Assembly (NCBI RefSeq): GCF_900156075.1 | Contig: NZ_FTMM01000015.1 | Coordinates: 1 to 64,000, forward strand | DNA length: 64,000 nucleotides | Origin: Chryseobacterium sp. RU37D | GTDB taxonomy: Bacteria > Bacteroidota > Bacteroidia > Flavobacteriales > Weeksellaceae | Direction of reading: 5' to 3' | Shown here: piece after piece, positions 27,001-36,451 of the stretch | How the letters are laid out: the number at the start of each line of letters is the position of its first letter | Position numbering within the stretch: the stretch's first letter is position 1 | Program-made: the position numbers and the translations under genes | The notes under the pieces: model-generated | What the model was told of the DNA's origin: nothing | Databases searched by the model: none | What the model saw: only the letters and a program-made list of their open reading frames with translations

Positions 27001-28419
27001 TTAGTAGCCTGGATTTTGCGTTAAAATACCATTACTTTGATTTATTGAATTTAAAGGAATTGGGAACACCTCATTTTTACCTGGAGTAAATCCATAAGGT
27101 GCTAAAACAGTCGCCGCCTGTCCTGTTCTTACAAGATCTACAAAACGGTCTCCTTCTAAAGCCAATTCCACTCTACGTTCGCGCCAGATAGCATTTCTTA
27201 ATGCTCCCTGAGTAGAAGCTGTGGTATTTGGTAGCTGTGCTCTTGTTCTTACCTTATTAAGATTAGTAACAGCTGCTGCGGTATTTCCTAATTCGTTTGC
27301 CGCTTCAGCATTGATCAAAAGAATTTCTGCAAATCTTAGAATTCTTATATTTTGTATAGAACCATATCCACAAGCATTATTATTTAAGGATGTCGGAACA
27401 TAGACTTTCTGATTCCACATATCACCTGCCTGAGGATCTCCTTTGTGGATCAAATCTCCTTCTGGTGTTGTTTCTCCTTCCCTAAGAATAGTAAGTTCTT
27501 TACGAATATCTCCTGTTTCAAAAGCAGCTTCCAGGGCTGTTGTCGGTGTAAAGAACCCCCAACCAAACTGATTTCTAACTCCCTGAACCTCGGCATATTG
27601 ACTTCCTCCAAATTGGGAAGAACACTGGCAATTAACTTCGATAACGGATTCTGATCCAAATTCACCAGCAGGCCTAAACAAATGATTGAAATCCGGATCT
27701 AATGAATACCCCATTGCAATGACTTGGTTTGAAGTATCATATGCTTTTTGCCAATCTTTTTTATAAAGGTAAACTTTAGATAATAATCCTAAAGCACCAC
27801 CTTTCGTGACTCTTCCTAAATTAGCAGCATCATAAGTTTGCGGTAAAACTGCCGCTGCTGCAGTAAGATCTGAGATAATGAAATTATAAACTTCTTCTAC
27901 AGAACTTCTTGGAATGTTGTAGTTCTGCTGTACTCCATCAAAGATAGGAACTCCGCCATAAATCCTTACCAAATTGAAATAGAAATATGCTCTAAGCATT
28001 TTCGCTTCAGCAACAAGGCGGTTTTTAAGAGTTGTATCCATATTAATGTTTGGCACATTAGTAATCACTTGATTACATCTGTTTACAAATTGCCATTGCC
28101 CTATCCAATATCCTTCTACTCCGGAATCGCTTGCCGTATAGGTAAACTGATCGTAGGCATTTATAAATGAGGCATCTCCCGGATTTGATCCTTTTTCCAC
28201 ATCATCCGCAGGAACTCCAAAAACATATTGAGCAGGAAATGCAGAATTCTCCCAGCTTCTAAGTGCAACATAAATTGCGTTAGTAGCCTGCATTGCATCC
28301 TCCTGGGTTTTGAAAAATGAAGTAGCATCTGTAGCTCCATCTATTGCAGTATCTAAATAATCGTCTTTACAGCCAACTATTAATGAAAAGAAAATGACTG
28401 ATAAAAATATTTTTTTCAT
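27001..28419 (-). CDS. SusD/RagB family surface glycan-binding lipoprotein
   Basis: Partner of the adjacent SusC-type transporter; binds glycan at the cell surface and forms the lid of the transport complex. Lipobox LIVGC (Cys17) anchors it. Residues 20-300 carry the tetratricopeptide-like helices (DAMQATNAIYVALRSW, LVAEAKMLRAYFYFNLVRIYGG) and the C-terminal RagB/SusD region contains RFAEILLINAEAANELG and IWRERRVELALEGDRFVDLVR, with the typical end INQSNGILTQNPGY. 472 residues. It starts 9 bases after the SusC gene, a typical tandem. Confidence 0.95.
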   Translation of the reverse strand: MKKIFLSVIFFSLIVGCKDDYLDTAIDGATDATSFFKTQEDAMQATNAIYVALRSWENSAFPAQYVFGVPADDVEKGSNPGDASFINAYDQFTYTASDSGVEGYWIGQWQFVNRCNQVITNVPNINMDTTLKNRLVAEAKMLRAYFYFNLVRIYGGVPIFDGVQQNYNIPRSSVEEVYNFIISDLTAAAAVLPQTYDAANLGRVTKGGALGLLSKVYLYKKDWQKAYDTSNQVIAMGYSLDPDFNHLFRPAGEFGSESVIEVNCQCSSQFGGSQYAEVQGVRNQFGWGFFTPTTALEAAFETGDIRKELTILREGETTPEGDLIHKGDPQAGDMWNQKVYVPTSLNNNACGYGSIQNIRILRFAEILLINAEAANELGNTAAAVTNLNKVRTRAQLPNTTASTQGALRNAIWRERRVELALEGDRFVDLVRTGQAATVLAPYGFTPGKNEVFPIPLNSINQSNGILTQNPGY

Positions 28420-28428
28420 GATTTCTAA

Positions 28429-31239
28429 TTAAAAAGTTATGTTTGTACCAAACGTGTAGATTGCTGACAACGGATATATATTGTTGTCTATACCCATCTG
28501 AACCCTGTCGGTATTATTGATTTCAGGTGAAAATCCATGATATTTAAAGCTAGTCCACGGGTTTTGTGCGCTTACATAAAGTCTCACCCTACTAAAGTTT
28601 GGAAGTTTTGCAAAGCCTTTTGGCAAAGTGTATCCTACTTGAATATTTCTAATCCTAAAATAACTGCCATTTTCCACATAAAAACTGTTTGGTAAGATAA
28701 CAGATTGGTTATTAGTAACCATAGGATAAGAATTGGATGTACCCTCACCATGCCATCTGTTGTTATAGAAATCTAAATCCCAGCTTTCGTTACCGAATCT
28801 CTGCTCACGATTGTAATTGTATATTTTATTTCCGAATACGCCTTGGAAGTCTATTGCAAAATCAAAATTAGATACATTCATATTGAAACCAAAGCCATAA
28901 GTACCTTTTGGAACAGGGCTACCCAAGAATGTTTTATCTCTCTCGTCTATGATTCCGTTTCCATCCTGATCTACAAATTTAAACCATCCTGCTTTTGCTC
29001 CAGTCTGACCAGAGCTTGCCGCTTCTGCGTTTGTTTGGAATATTCCGGCAACTTCATATCCGTAATAAGACCCCACTGGCTGTCCGGTCTGAAGTCTTAC
29101 AATTTGATTTCCAAATAAACTTGCTCCAGCATTTAAATAAGAATTTCCGTAAACTGATGTAATTTCATTTTTTAATGAAGTAAAGTTTCCATAAAATCCT
29201 ATTTTAACTTTTTCAGATAATTTTGTATCATAGTTTACAGAAAACTCCAAGCCTTTGTTATTGAAAGAAAATGCATTTGTATAATAATTATTCCAGTTAC
29301 TTGCTCCTGAAACAGTTCCTTGTACAATTCCATAAACTACGTCTTTTGTATCTTTATCAAAATAGGTAGCTTCTAACTTCAACTTATTGTTAAGAAATGC
29401 CATTTCTACTCCAAAATCTTTCCCTGTGGTAATTTCCCACCCAATTGTAGGATCAATGAGTAAATCTATCGTTTGTGCCGGATATCCTGTATTACCATAA
29501 TAAGCTCCAGAAGTTAATAAAGTGGTAAGAAAATCATACGACCTTCTTACATTTGGGTTACCGGTTCTACCCCAGCTCCCTCTTAATTTTAAAAGGTTGA
29601 AAATATTTTGATTGCTCATAAACCCCTCTTTTGATACTACCCAACCTGCGCTTACAGAAGGAAATATTTCCACTCTGTCATCAGATGAAAAATTGGAAGA
29701 TGCATCTCTACGAATAGAAGCATTTACCAAATATTTTCCTGCATAATCATAATTAAGCCTTCCAAAGAAAGACTCTATCCTGTTTTTGTATGGCGTAACA
29801 TCAGAACTTGGCCTATATTCATATCCAAAAATATCCGTTCCATTGGCAATTTGAAGAGACTCGTTTGTGCCATCATAATTTACATTAGTAGCATTCCAAT
29901 AAGACTGGGTATAATAGTTCTGGGTTCTGGAAAAACCTACCAGTATATCAAAGTTATGATTTCCGAATTTTTTCTTCCAATCTAATGTATTATCCCAAAC
30001 GTAGTCTCTGTTTCGGGAATCTCTGGTAATTAAAGACGATTTTCCAGGTGTAGGAACATAGCTCATTACCGGAGTATATTCATATTTGCTGGAATTTAGA
30101 TTATCATTGGTCAGACTCACTCTTAGAGTAAAATCTTTTAAAAACTTCACTTCCGCCCAAACGTTATTCAATAATCTTTCCTGTCTGTTTTGAGATCTGA
30201 ACAGGTCTAGTTGTGCTCTTGGATTGTTCACTGTAACTAAAGTAAAATATTGATAGTTACCTGTCGACGGATTTATAGGAGAATATACCGGCGGCGCATT
30301 ATAAGCATTTAGAAGCGGATTGTTTGATATATTAGTAAGCATTTTGGAGAACGTGAAATTATCTCCAATTGTAATATTGTCAGTAATTTTGTAACTTAAG
30401 TTTGCTTTTCCGGTAAACCTTTTAAAATCACTTCCTGAATTAATCCCTCTGTTAGCATCTAAATTACCTTCATCCTGTAAATAACCCACGCTTCCGTAGT
30501 ATGAAAGTTTTCCGATGGCTCCGGAAGCTGAAAAATCATTTGAGTTAATTGTGCTTGGTCTTAAAACTTCTTTAAACCAATCTGTATTTCCAGGATATTG
30601 TGCCCTTGTGATGGATCCTGCGCTTGATCCATTATCATTTATAAGCTTTTCATTATATAGTTCAATGTATTGATCTCCGTTTACGAGTTTTGGAACATTG
30701 GTAACGGTCTTTATTCCCAGATAAGAATTTACATTAAATGTAGGTTTTTTTCCTCTACCTGTTTTCGTTTTAATAATTACTGCACCATTCCCAGCTTGAG
30801 CTCCAAAAATTGCTAAACTGGAAGGATCTTTTAATATACTCATTGATTCTATATCCTGAGGGTTCAGGTAAGAGATATCTGTAGTGATTGAACCGTCTAC
30901 AATATAAACAGTATTTCCTGTAAGGGAGCCGATACCACGGATATCAACCCTTGGAGAACCGCCCGGAGTTGCAGAGTTAAAAATCTGAACACCAGATGCT
31001 TTTCCTTGGATTGAGCTTACAGGATTCGCATTAGGCTTATCGGCAAGGTCTTTTGCAGAAATTACCCCAATACTTCCGGTAACATTTTCTTTCTTCTGCG
31101 ATCCATATCCGATCATTACCACCTCTTCGATCTTCTGTTCCTTAGTTACAGTGTCTTTGGGCGTAGTCTGCGCATTGACATTCATACCAAAGTATAGAAC
31201 AGCAACGAGACATGAATACTTTAAATCACTTTGTTTCAT
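28429..31239 (-). CDS. SusC/RagA family TonB-dependent transporter
   Basis: Outer-membrane barrel that imports oligosaccharides with energy from TonB. The plug domain begins at about residue 30 (VVMIGYGSQKKENVTGS, then VDIRGIGSLTGNTVYIVDG) and the barrel ends in TNITF, with an aromatic last residue. The N-terminal carboxypeptidase-like domain of many SusC proteins is absent. The start is placed at MKQSDLKYSCL (31239): this gives a signal peptide ending NVNAQ, whereas an upstream in-frame ATG at 31329 would put a polar stretch in front. 936 residues. Same-strand SusD follows by 9 bases. Confidence 0.94.
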   Translation of the reverse strand: MKQSDLKYSCLVAVLYFGMNVNAQTTPKDTVTKEQKIEEVVMIGYGSQKKENVTGSIGVISAKDLADKPNANPVSSIQGKASGVQIFNSATPGGSPRVDIRGIGSLTGNTVYIVDGSITTDISYLNPQDIESMSILKDPSSLAIFGAQAGNGAVIIKTKTGRGKKPTFNVNSYLGIKTVTNVPKLVNGDQYIELYNEKLINDNGSSAGSITRAQYPGNTDWFKEVLRPSTINSNDFSASGAIGKLSYYGSVGYLQDEGNLDANRGINSGSDFKRFTGKANLSYKITDNITIGDNFTFSKMLTNISNNPLLNAYNAPPVYSPINPSTGNYQYFTLVTVNNPRAQLDLFRSQNRQERLLNNVWAEVKFLKDFTLRVSLTNDNLNSSKYEYTPVMSYVPTPGKSSLITRDSRNRDYVWDNTLDWKKKFGNHNFDILVGFSRTQNYYTQSYWNATNVNYDGTNESLQIANGTDIFGYEYRPSSDVTPYKNRIESFFGRLNYDYAGKYLVNASIRRDASSNFSSDDRVEIFPSVSAGWVVSKEGFMSNQNIFNLLKLRGSWGRTGNPNVRRSYDFLTTLLTSGAYYGNTGYPAQTIDLLIDPTIGWEITTGKDFGVEMAFLNNKLKLEATYFDKDTKDVVYGIVQGTVSGASNWNNYYTNAFSFNNKGLEFSVNYDTKLSEKVKIGFYGNFTSLKNEITSVYGNSYLNAGASLFGNQIVRLQTGQPVGSYYGYEVAGIFQTNAEAASSGQTGAKAGWFKFVDQDGNGIIDERDKTFLGSPVPKGTYGFGFNMNVSNFDFAIDFQGVFGNKIYNYNREQRFGNESWDLDFYNNRWHGEGTSNSYPMVTNNQSVILPNSFYVENGSYFRIRNIQVGYTLPKGFAKLPNFSRVRLYVSAQNPWTSFKYHGFSPEINNTDRVQMGIDNNIYPLSAIYTFGTNITF

Positions 31240-31567
31240 ATAGTTTAATTTTATTCGTACAATTAATCTTAAAATAGGATAATTACCCTTGAGTATGTCC
31301 TTTAACTTATACCATATTATGTTTCTCAAAAAAAGACATTAGCCAAAATTATAAAATTATATGTAATATAGTTAATTTTTCCTAAAAATTCTATAAAAAC
31401 ATGTATTATTAAGTAAAAAATTAATAAGCCTTTCATTTTATCGTTCTTTTTCTAATGTTAATTATATTTTAAATAAAAAAATACAATGATATTTTGTCTA
31501 GTTTTGTCTTAAAAATTTCCCAAAAACATCACAATCATTAATATTTTGTTAAACTAATTATTGTAAC

Positions 31568-31575
31568 TAAATTTG
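31568..31575 (+). promoter_or_regulatory. -7 box of the DUF4197 gene
   Basis: TAAATTTG matches TAnnTTTG, 38 bases before the start at 31614. An upstream TTG about 20 bases away could serve as the -33 element. Confidence 0.5.
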
Positions 31576-31613
31576 GTTCATTATTTGAAATCTATAAGGT
31601 TTAATCAATATCA

Positions 31614-32291
31614 ATGAAAAAATATATCATCACAGCTGCTTTCATCATCGGAACAGGCGCTGTTATCAATACATCTGTTCAGTCGTGTAGTACATTAGCA
31701 ACGTCAGATATCGGATTATCCATTATCAAAAAAATTCTTTTAAACGGAATTGATAAAGGCGCAAATGTTTATAGCAACAGAGAAGCATTTCTGCAGAATA
31801 ATATGGTAGATAAGGCGCTTCCAAAAGAATTGAGAGACATCAATTCCATGCTGGAAAAAGTAACCCCTACTCTTGTGGCCAAGGAAAGGGCTTATATTGC
31901 AGATGCAGCAGTGTATACCGTAAATATTTCAAAACCGATTCTGGTAAATGCCGTTAACAGCCTTAATGCCCAGGATGTCACAAGAATCATCCAGGGTGAA
32001 AAAGGAATGGCAACACAAATACTTAAAGAGAAAACAGCCCAGCAGCTAGTCGCAGCCATTACTCCGAAAGTAGATGAGCAGCTAAATCAGTACGGAATTG
32101 TAAAAAGCATTAACACAGCTTTATCAGGAAGCAATTTTCTGGGAAATCTTTTGGGCGGAGGCAAAACTACCGTGAATTCCGGAGGGCTGAGCCAGCTGGC
32201 GTCCGAACAACTGGTAAACGGGATGTTTAATATTATCGAAGATTACGAAATCCAAAATTCCAAATCACTTCTTGGGCCACTTGGAAAATAG
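31614..32291 (+). CDS. DUF4197 family secreted or lipoprotein
   Basis: 225 residues with an N-terminal signal (AAFIIGTGAVINTSVQSC, possible lipid-attached cysteine at about 25). The remainder is helical, with ILLNGIDKGANVYSNREAFLQNN, the conserved LPKELRDI stretch and ILKEKTAQQLVAAITPKVDEQLNQYGI, as in the DUF4197 family found widely in Bacteroidota and proteobacteria. Function is unknown. Followed 42 bases later by the DUF493 gene on the same strand. Confidence 0.8.
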   Translation: MKKYIITAAFIIGTGAVINTSVQSCSTLATSDIGLSIIKKILLNGIDKGANVYSNREAFLQNNMVDKALPKELRDINSMLEKVTPTLVAKERAYIADAAVYTVNISKPILVNAVNSLNAQDVTRIIQGEKGMATQILKEKTAQQLVAAITPKVDEQLNQYGIVKSINTALSGSNFLGNLLGGGKTTVNSGGLSQLASEQLVNGMFNIIEDYEIQNSKSLLGPLGK

Positions 32292-32333
32292 AAAAATTTT
32301 CGTTAAATTTATATATTAATTTAATATTTGTAG

Positions 32334-32639
32334 ATGGATATATTACAAGGAAATCAGCATGCAAGCCCTGAAGATTTTTACAATTCTTTAAGGGAAAAAC
32401 TGGAAGATCATCATGATTTTCCGGAAGATTATTTATTCAAATTTATCATTCCGACGGATCAATCGAAGTTAACGGAAATATATAGAGTTTTTGACGGTAT
32501 AAAATTCACATTGGGAAACCGCGAAAGCAAAAACGGAAAATATACAGCCTGCAATATCAATGCATTTGTTTTGGATGCCCATCAGGTGATAAATATTTAC
32601 AAAGAGGTTGCTAAAATAGAAGGTATCATCTTATTATAA
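32334..32639 (+). CDS. DUF493 (YbeD-like) family protein
   Basis: A 101-residue cytoplasmic protein with the ferredoxin-like fold of the DUF493/YbeD family: DFYNSLREKLEDHHDFPEDYLFKFIIP at the N-terminus and YTACNINAFVLDAHQVINIYKEVAKIEGI at the C-terminus. YbeD-type proteins are small and uncharacterised, sometimes next to lipoate genes, which is not the case here. A TAATATTTG box (32322-32330) lies only three bases before the ATG, so the transcript may be leaderless. A terminator follows. Confidence 0.8.
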   Translation: MDILQGNQHASPEDFYNSLREKLEDHHDFPEDYLFKFIIPTDQSKLTEIYRVFDGIKFTLGNRESKNGKYTACNINAFVLDAHQVINIYKEVAKIEGIILL

Positions 32640-32646
32640 ATCAAAA

Positions 32647-32670
32647 AAAGTCAGCTTTACCGCTGACTTT
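32647..32670. terminator. Terminator after the DUF493 gene
   Basis: AAAGTCAGC and GCTGACTTT form a 9-bp stem with a six-base loop, followed by TCTAGTTT. It sits between convergent genes and can serve both. Confidence 0.8.
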
Positions 32671-32695
32671 TCTAGTTTAATTTCTTTGCCGTTTA

Positions 32696-33046
32696 TTATT
32701 TTTCAATAAAATACTTGACGTTCTCGACCGGTCTTCCTAACATTGCCACAGAACCTTTGATGAGAATGGGCCTTTGGATCAATGACGGATTTTCAGACAA
32801 GACCTTTATCCATTCTTCTTCGGATAAATTGTTATTAGCAAAATTTTCGAGATATAATTTTTCTGTTTTCCGGATAATATGAAAAACACTTTGATTCAAC
32901 TTTTTTAAAACAGTTTTTATTTCTAAAATACTCAACGGATCTTCTACAATATTAATGATTTCAAACGGTACTCCATTTTCATCCAGATACTCCAAAACCG
33001 CATTTGATTTTGAGCAATTTCCGTTATGTAAAACTTTAACTAACAT
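32696..33046 (-). CDS. ArsC-family (thioredoxin-fold) reductase
   Basis: 116 residues of the ArsC/Spx/YffB superfamily. The nucleophile cysteine is C11 in HNGNCSKSN and the R-P pair is in QRPILIKGSVAMLGRP, both key ArsC positions. Whether it reduces arsenate is uncertain: there are no ars genes nearby, and YffB-like members have other substrates. It is not Spx, which needs a CxxC motif and is found in Firmicutes. Confidence 0.8.
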   Translation of the reverse strand: MLVKVLHNGNCSKSNAVLEYLDENGVPFEIINIVEDPLSILEIKTVLKKLNQSVFHIIRKTEKLYLENFANNNLSEEEWIKVLSENPSLIQRPILIKGSVAMLGRPVENVKYFIEK

Positions 33047-33274
33047 CTTTAATTGGAATTAAAAAATTCTTGTAGTTTATTTGCATAAATATTTTAACAT
33101 TAAGAAATTAAGGTTTCAAAGAATTGCATTTAGTAATTTCTTAAATTCTCAATACTGAAATAAAGAATAAACTTAGTTTATTTAAATTAAAAAAATTAAA
33201 TATAATTTAAACTTATCCTAACAAATTTAGAAAAAAATCAAATCACAAACGCCTTAATTTATAATAAAACTTTG

Positions 33275-33889
33275 TTAAAACAGACCATTCAGCTCCACTT
33301 CGATTTTTTCCAAAATAAACCCGAAGTCTTCAGGTTTTTCTACAAAATCAAGATCATCCACATTGATAATTAACAGCTTTCCTTCAGTATAATTGGAAAT
33401 CCACTTTTCATATTTCTGGTTCAATTTCGATAAATATTCAATACTTATAGACGCTTCATATTCACGGCCTCTTTTGTAAATTTTTTTCACAAGATTCGGA
33501 ACATCAGATTTAAGATAAATTAACAAATCAGGTGCAGAAACAAAAGATTTCATCAGATTGAAAACAGCATCATAATTACTGAAATCCCTGTCGGAAAGCA
33601 GCCCCATATCATTAAGGTTTTCCGCAAAAATATGGGCATCTTCATAAATCGTACGATCCTGGATAATATTTTTTCCACTTTCTCTAATCTCTTTCACCTG
33701 ACGGAATCTGCTCCCAAGAAAATAAATCTGCAAAGCAAAGCTCCATTTGCTCATATCAGCATAAAAGTCCTCCAGATAAGGATTGTGGTCTACATCTTCA
33801 AACTGGGCATCCCAATTATAGTATTTTGCAAGCATCGTCGTCAATGTTGTTTTCCCTGCTCCGATATTTCCTGTAACCGCAATGTGCAT
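33275..33889 (-). CDS. Deoxynucleoside kinase family protein
   Basis: Phosphorylates deoxynucleosides for the salvage pathway. P-loop GNIGAGKTT at residues 7-15, the DRTIYED motif near 78-84 (the family's D-R-[ST] active site), and the LID-type arginine region KRGREYE near 139-145. Length 204 is typical of bacterial dAK/dGK-type enzymes. The preferred nucleoside cannot be told. Between it and the next gene is 33 bases on the same strand. Confidence 0.88.
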   Translation of the reverse strand: MHIAVTGNIGAGKTTLTTMLAKYYNWDAQFEDVDHNPYLEDFYADMSKWSFALQIYFLGSRFRQVKEIRESGKNIIQDRTIYEDAHIFAENLNDMGLLSDRDFSNYDAVFNLMKSFVSAPDLLIYLKSDVPNLVKKIYKRGREYEASISIEYLSKLNQKYEKWISNYTEGKLLIINVDDLDFVEKPEDFGFILEKIEVELNGLF

Positions 33890-33922
33890 ATTTTCCCTTA
33901 ATGTATTATTTGATAGATAGAA

Positions 33923-34900
33923 CTAAACTTCGGCAGCCTGAACCTCAGTACTATAGTTAATCAGCTTCTGCAAAGAGCTTCCCGAAGGATTTTCACTTTC
34001 AATCTCCTGGGTTTTCTTTTCCAGTTTTCCTTCCGGGCTGTCTGGCTCTATAGCTTTTCCCGTTGATCTTTCTACATCCTGCTCCGTATCTTTTATCTTG
34101 GGATCAGGCTCTGCAGGCTGTTTCGTTTCTTTATTTTTTTCGAGATTGTAAAGATAAAGGTTGTTGACTTTGATTTCAAAATAAGAAAGGGTATTTTTAT
34201 CCACAATCTGAGCCTCTGGATCTTCAAAAATTTTCACCATTTCTTTTTCCGGAACATATTTAAATATGGAATTATTGGTAATCATCAAAATAAATTCATT
34301 CTCCCTTCTGAAACGCTTACCGTTTTCAATCTCGGCTTCAAAGATTTTCTCGAATTTTAAAGTATAAACCCGGATATGTTTTTTTGTAAGAATATAAACT
34401 TTATTTTCATACACCAACAGGTCTGTAAGATCATCAAAACAGGCATCAAAAGGATAAGAATTAATGGTATTTTCATTCCTGAAATTATACTGAATCAACC
34501 GTTTTGAACTTTCATCCAGAAGCCACAGCTGCTGCAGGTCTTCCGCATACGCCATTTTTATAAACCCAAATTTTTGTTTAAAATCAACCCTTTGAATTTC
34601 GTTCAGATTTTGGTCTACAAACTTCATTTCCTGTGCATTTTCCGAAAACAAAGGCACACTGAGCGGATTTTGAACAGTCTGAACTTTATAAGGCACCGTA
34701 AGCATCATTTTCCCGATCTGCTTTCCCAGGGAATCGTATTTTGTAAAACTGAAGTCTTTGTTTTTATAGATGTATAAATTTCCGTAGTCGTCTGCCAGCA
34801 TATCCTTAGCTTCTTTCAGCTTCAAAGTATCCAAAGGAATGGTTTTCTGAGCCGATAACGAACAGAAAATCAATACAAATATGATATGAAATATTTTCAA
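33923..34900 (-). CDS. Secreted beta-propeller-like protein of unknown function
   Basis: 325 residues; signal peptide 1-17 ending SLSAQ. The first 240 residues contain repeated short blocks of the kind 'Y-[DN]-[SN]-x-x-[RK]' (KYDSLGKQIG, QLWLLDESSKRLIQYN, NKVYILTKKHIRVYTL) that look like a beta-propeller. The last 80 residues are low in complexity and rich in E, K and P. No family recognised. It lies next to the deoxynucleoside kinase gene and upstream of a glutaminyl cyclase gene, without an obvious link. Confidence 0.65.
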   Translation of the reverse strand: MKIFHIIFVLIFCSLSAQKTIPLDTLKLKEAKDMLADDYGNLYIYKNKDFSFTKYDSLGKQIGKMMLTVPYKVQTVQNPLSVPLFSENAQEMKFVDQNLNEIQRVDFKQKFGFIKMAYAEDLQQLWLLDESSKRLIQYNFRNENTINSYPFDACFDDLTDLLVYENKVYILTKKHIRVYTLKFEKIFEAEIENGKRFRRENEFILMITNNSIFKYVPEKEMVKIFEDPEAQIVDKNTLSYFEIKVNNLYLYNLEKNKETKQPAEPDPKIKDTEQDVERSTGKAIEPDSPEGKLEKKTQEIESENPSGSSLQKLINYSTEVQAAEV

Positions 34901-34988
34901 ATTATTTTACTAAGATAGCGCCCCAAAAAGGAACGCTACCAATTTACTATTTTTATTTATTCTATCAGAAACTGCAATTCATTTTAAT

Positions 34989-36011
34989 TTATTTAATCGC
35001 AACTTCATAAATTTTTGACCAGTTTTTCCCCGTCACAAGCATATTATCGCCTTTGAAAGCTATGCCGTTCAGAACATCATCACTCCCTTTCGTATTTTGC
35101 TTAGATATTTCAGTGAAATCAAACGTTCCTACGACCTCTCCCGTAGCAGGGTTTATCTTTAAAATAACAGGTTTTTGCCAAACGTTGGCATAAATGAAAC
35201 CGTTATGATATTCAAGCTCGTTCAGCTGATCATAAGTTTGGGAACTTCCTGCAACAGCTATATATTTTACCATTTTTGAAGGATCATTCACGTCCAGGAA
35301 ATACAGCAACTTGCTTCCGTCTGAGGCAATCAGGTTTTTCCCGTCATAGGTAAGCCCCCAACCTTCTCCCAACACATTCGGATATGGAAATTCCTTTAAT
35401 AATTTCAATGAATTTTTATCGTAAATATATCCTTTTTTGCTCTGCCATGTCAGCTGATAAACTTTATCCCCCACAATGGTGCTTCCTTCAGAAAAATCTT
35501 CCTGAGCCTGTTTTGTAGAAGCCAAAGGGGTTGTAGTTCCTAAAGTATATTTTAAAATCTGGGAAGAGCCGTTCTGACCGTCACTTTCATAAATCGTGTT
35601 TCCTTCCATCTGGAAGCCCTGTACGAAGTTTTTAGGGTTATGAGGATACTCTGCAACGATTTCGTAGTTGAGTTTTTGTTCTGGATTCTTTGCAAAAACA
35701 TTGATGGTTGCATCCTGAGTGAGCGTTTCACCGTTTTTTGTTTTTATATTAAACGTGACGGCATTGTCACCTAATGTAAAGAATTTAGGATCAATTGTGA
35801 GGTTTGAGGTTTCTTTATCTCCGAAACTGATCGAAATGCTTGCTGCATCGTCTGTAACTTCTTTCGGCAAGGTAAGCTTGTCTCCGAAATGATACCCTTT
35901 TTGCTCCATCGAATTGTTATAATCCGCCAAAGAATCAAGAACTTTTTTATCATCTTTACAAGATGCCAGGAGCAAAATTGCAGCGAAACCTGCTATAATA
36001 TTTTTTTTCAT
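34989..36011 (-). CDS. Glutaminyl-peptide cyclotransferase (glutamine cyclotransferase)
   Basis: Cyclises N-terminal glutamine to pyroglutamate; acts outside the cytoplasm. Lipoprotein with lipobox LLLASC. The start is placed at MKKNIIAGF (36011); the ORF could begin ten codons upstream but that adds a polar stretch before the signal. Five-bladed propeller motifs of plant/bacterial QC are present from about residue 120: NFVQGFQMEGNTIYESDGQNGSSQI, EGWGLTYDG, NELEYHNGFIYANVWQ and VLNGIAF. An N-terminal extra domain of about 90 residues is unusual for the family but common in Bacteroidota. Confidence 0.9.
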   Translation of the reverse strand: MKKNIIAGFAAILLLASCKDDKKVLDSLADYNNSMEQKGYHFGDKLTLPKEVTDDAASISISFGDKETSNLTIDPKFFTLGDNAVTFNIKTKNGETLTQDATINVFAKNPEQKLNYEIVAEYPHNPKNFVQGFQMEGNTIYESDGQNGSSQILKYTLGTTTPLASTKQAQEDFSEGSTIVGDKVYQLTWQSKKGYIYDKNSLKLLKEFPYPNVLGEGWGLTYDGKNLIASDGSKLLYFLDVNDPSKMVKYIAVAGSSQTYDQLNELEYHNGFIYANVWQKPVILKINPATGEVVGTFDFTEISKQNTKGSDDVLNGIAFKGDNMLVTGKNWSKIYEVAIK

Positions 36012-36044
36012 TGAATTTCTAAATTTCCCCAAAATTAGCAAAAT

Positions 36045-36431
36045 TTATTCCGTTTTGCTAATTTCATCGATATGTTGACCAAATTGTAATATATAACCGT
36101 TGTTGTCATAGATTGCAAACTCTCTCATTTCCCATTCGAAAGTTTCGATTTCATAGCATATTTCAGCCTTTGTTTTCAAATCTTCCCAAAGCTGATCTAC
36201 ATCATCTACATTAAAATAAAATGAACCTGTAAAACCAATTCCCTTAAAGTTTTCATGTGAATTTGGTTTAGTCAGCATAATTTGCACATCATCTTTTTCA
36301 AGCGATGCCCATTGCCAGTTATCATTTCTTTCATTTAAATTAAAATCAAGAATATGAGTGTAGAAACCAATACTTTCTTCAAGCTTTTCTGTCCATAAAA
36401 TAGGGTGGAGAGCGGTAAATTTTATCATCAT
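36045..36431 (-). CDS. VOC-superfamily (glyoxalase/bleomycin-resistance type) protein
   Basis: 128 residues built as two beta-alpha-beta-beta-beta modules. HPILWTEKLEESIGFYTHIL at residues 8-27 is the typical N-terminal block, and the C-terminal FAIYDNNGYILQFGQ is the matching second module. No metal-ligand histidine or glutamate set can be assigned with confidence. It is the first of several small fold-family genes in this region on the same strand. Confidence 0.8.
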   Translation of the reverse strand: MMIKFTALHPILWTEKLEESIGFYTHILDFNLNERNDNWQWASLEKDDVQIMLTKPNSHENFKGIGFTGSFYFNVDDVDQLWEDLKTKAEICYEIETFEWEMREFAIYDNNGYILQFGQHIDEISKTE

Positions 36432-36451
36432 TTATTGTTCTGTAATATTAA

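Noticed and set aside
32696..33046. Arsenic resistance operon
   Set aside because: The ArsC-like protein stands alone with no ArsB/Acr3 or ArsR nearby, so an arsenate role is not claimed.
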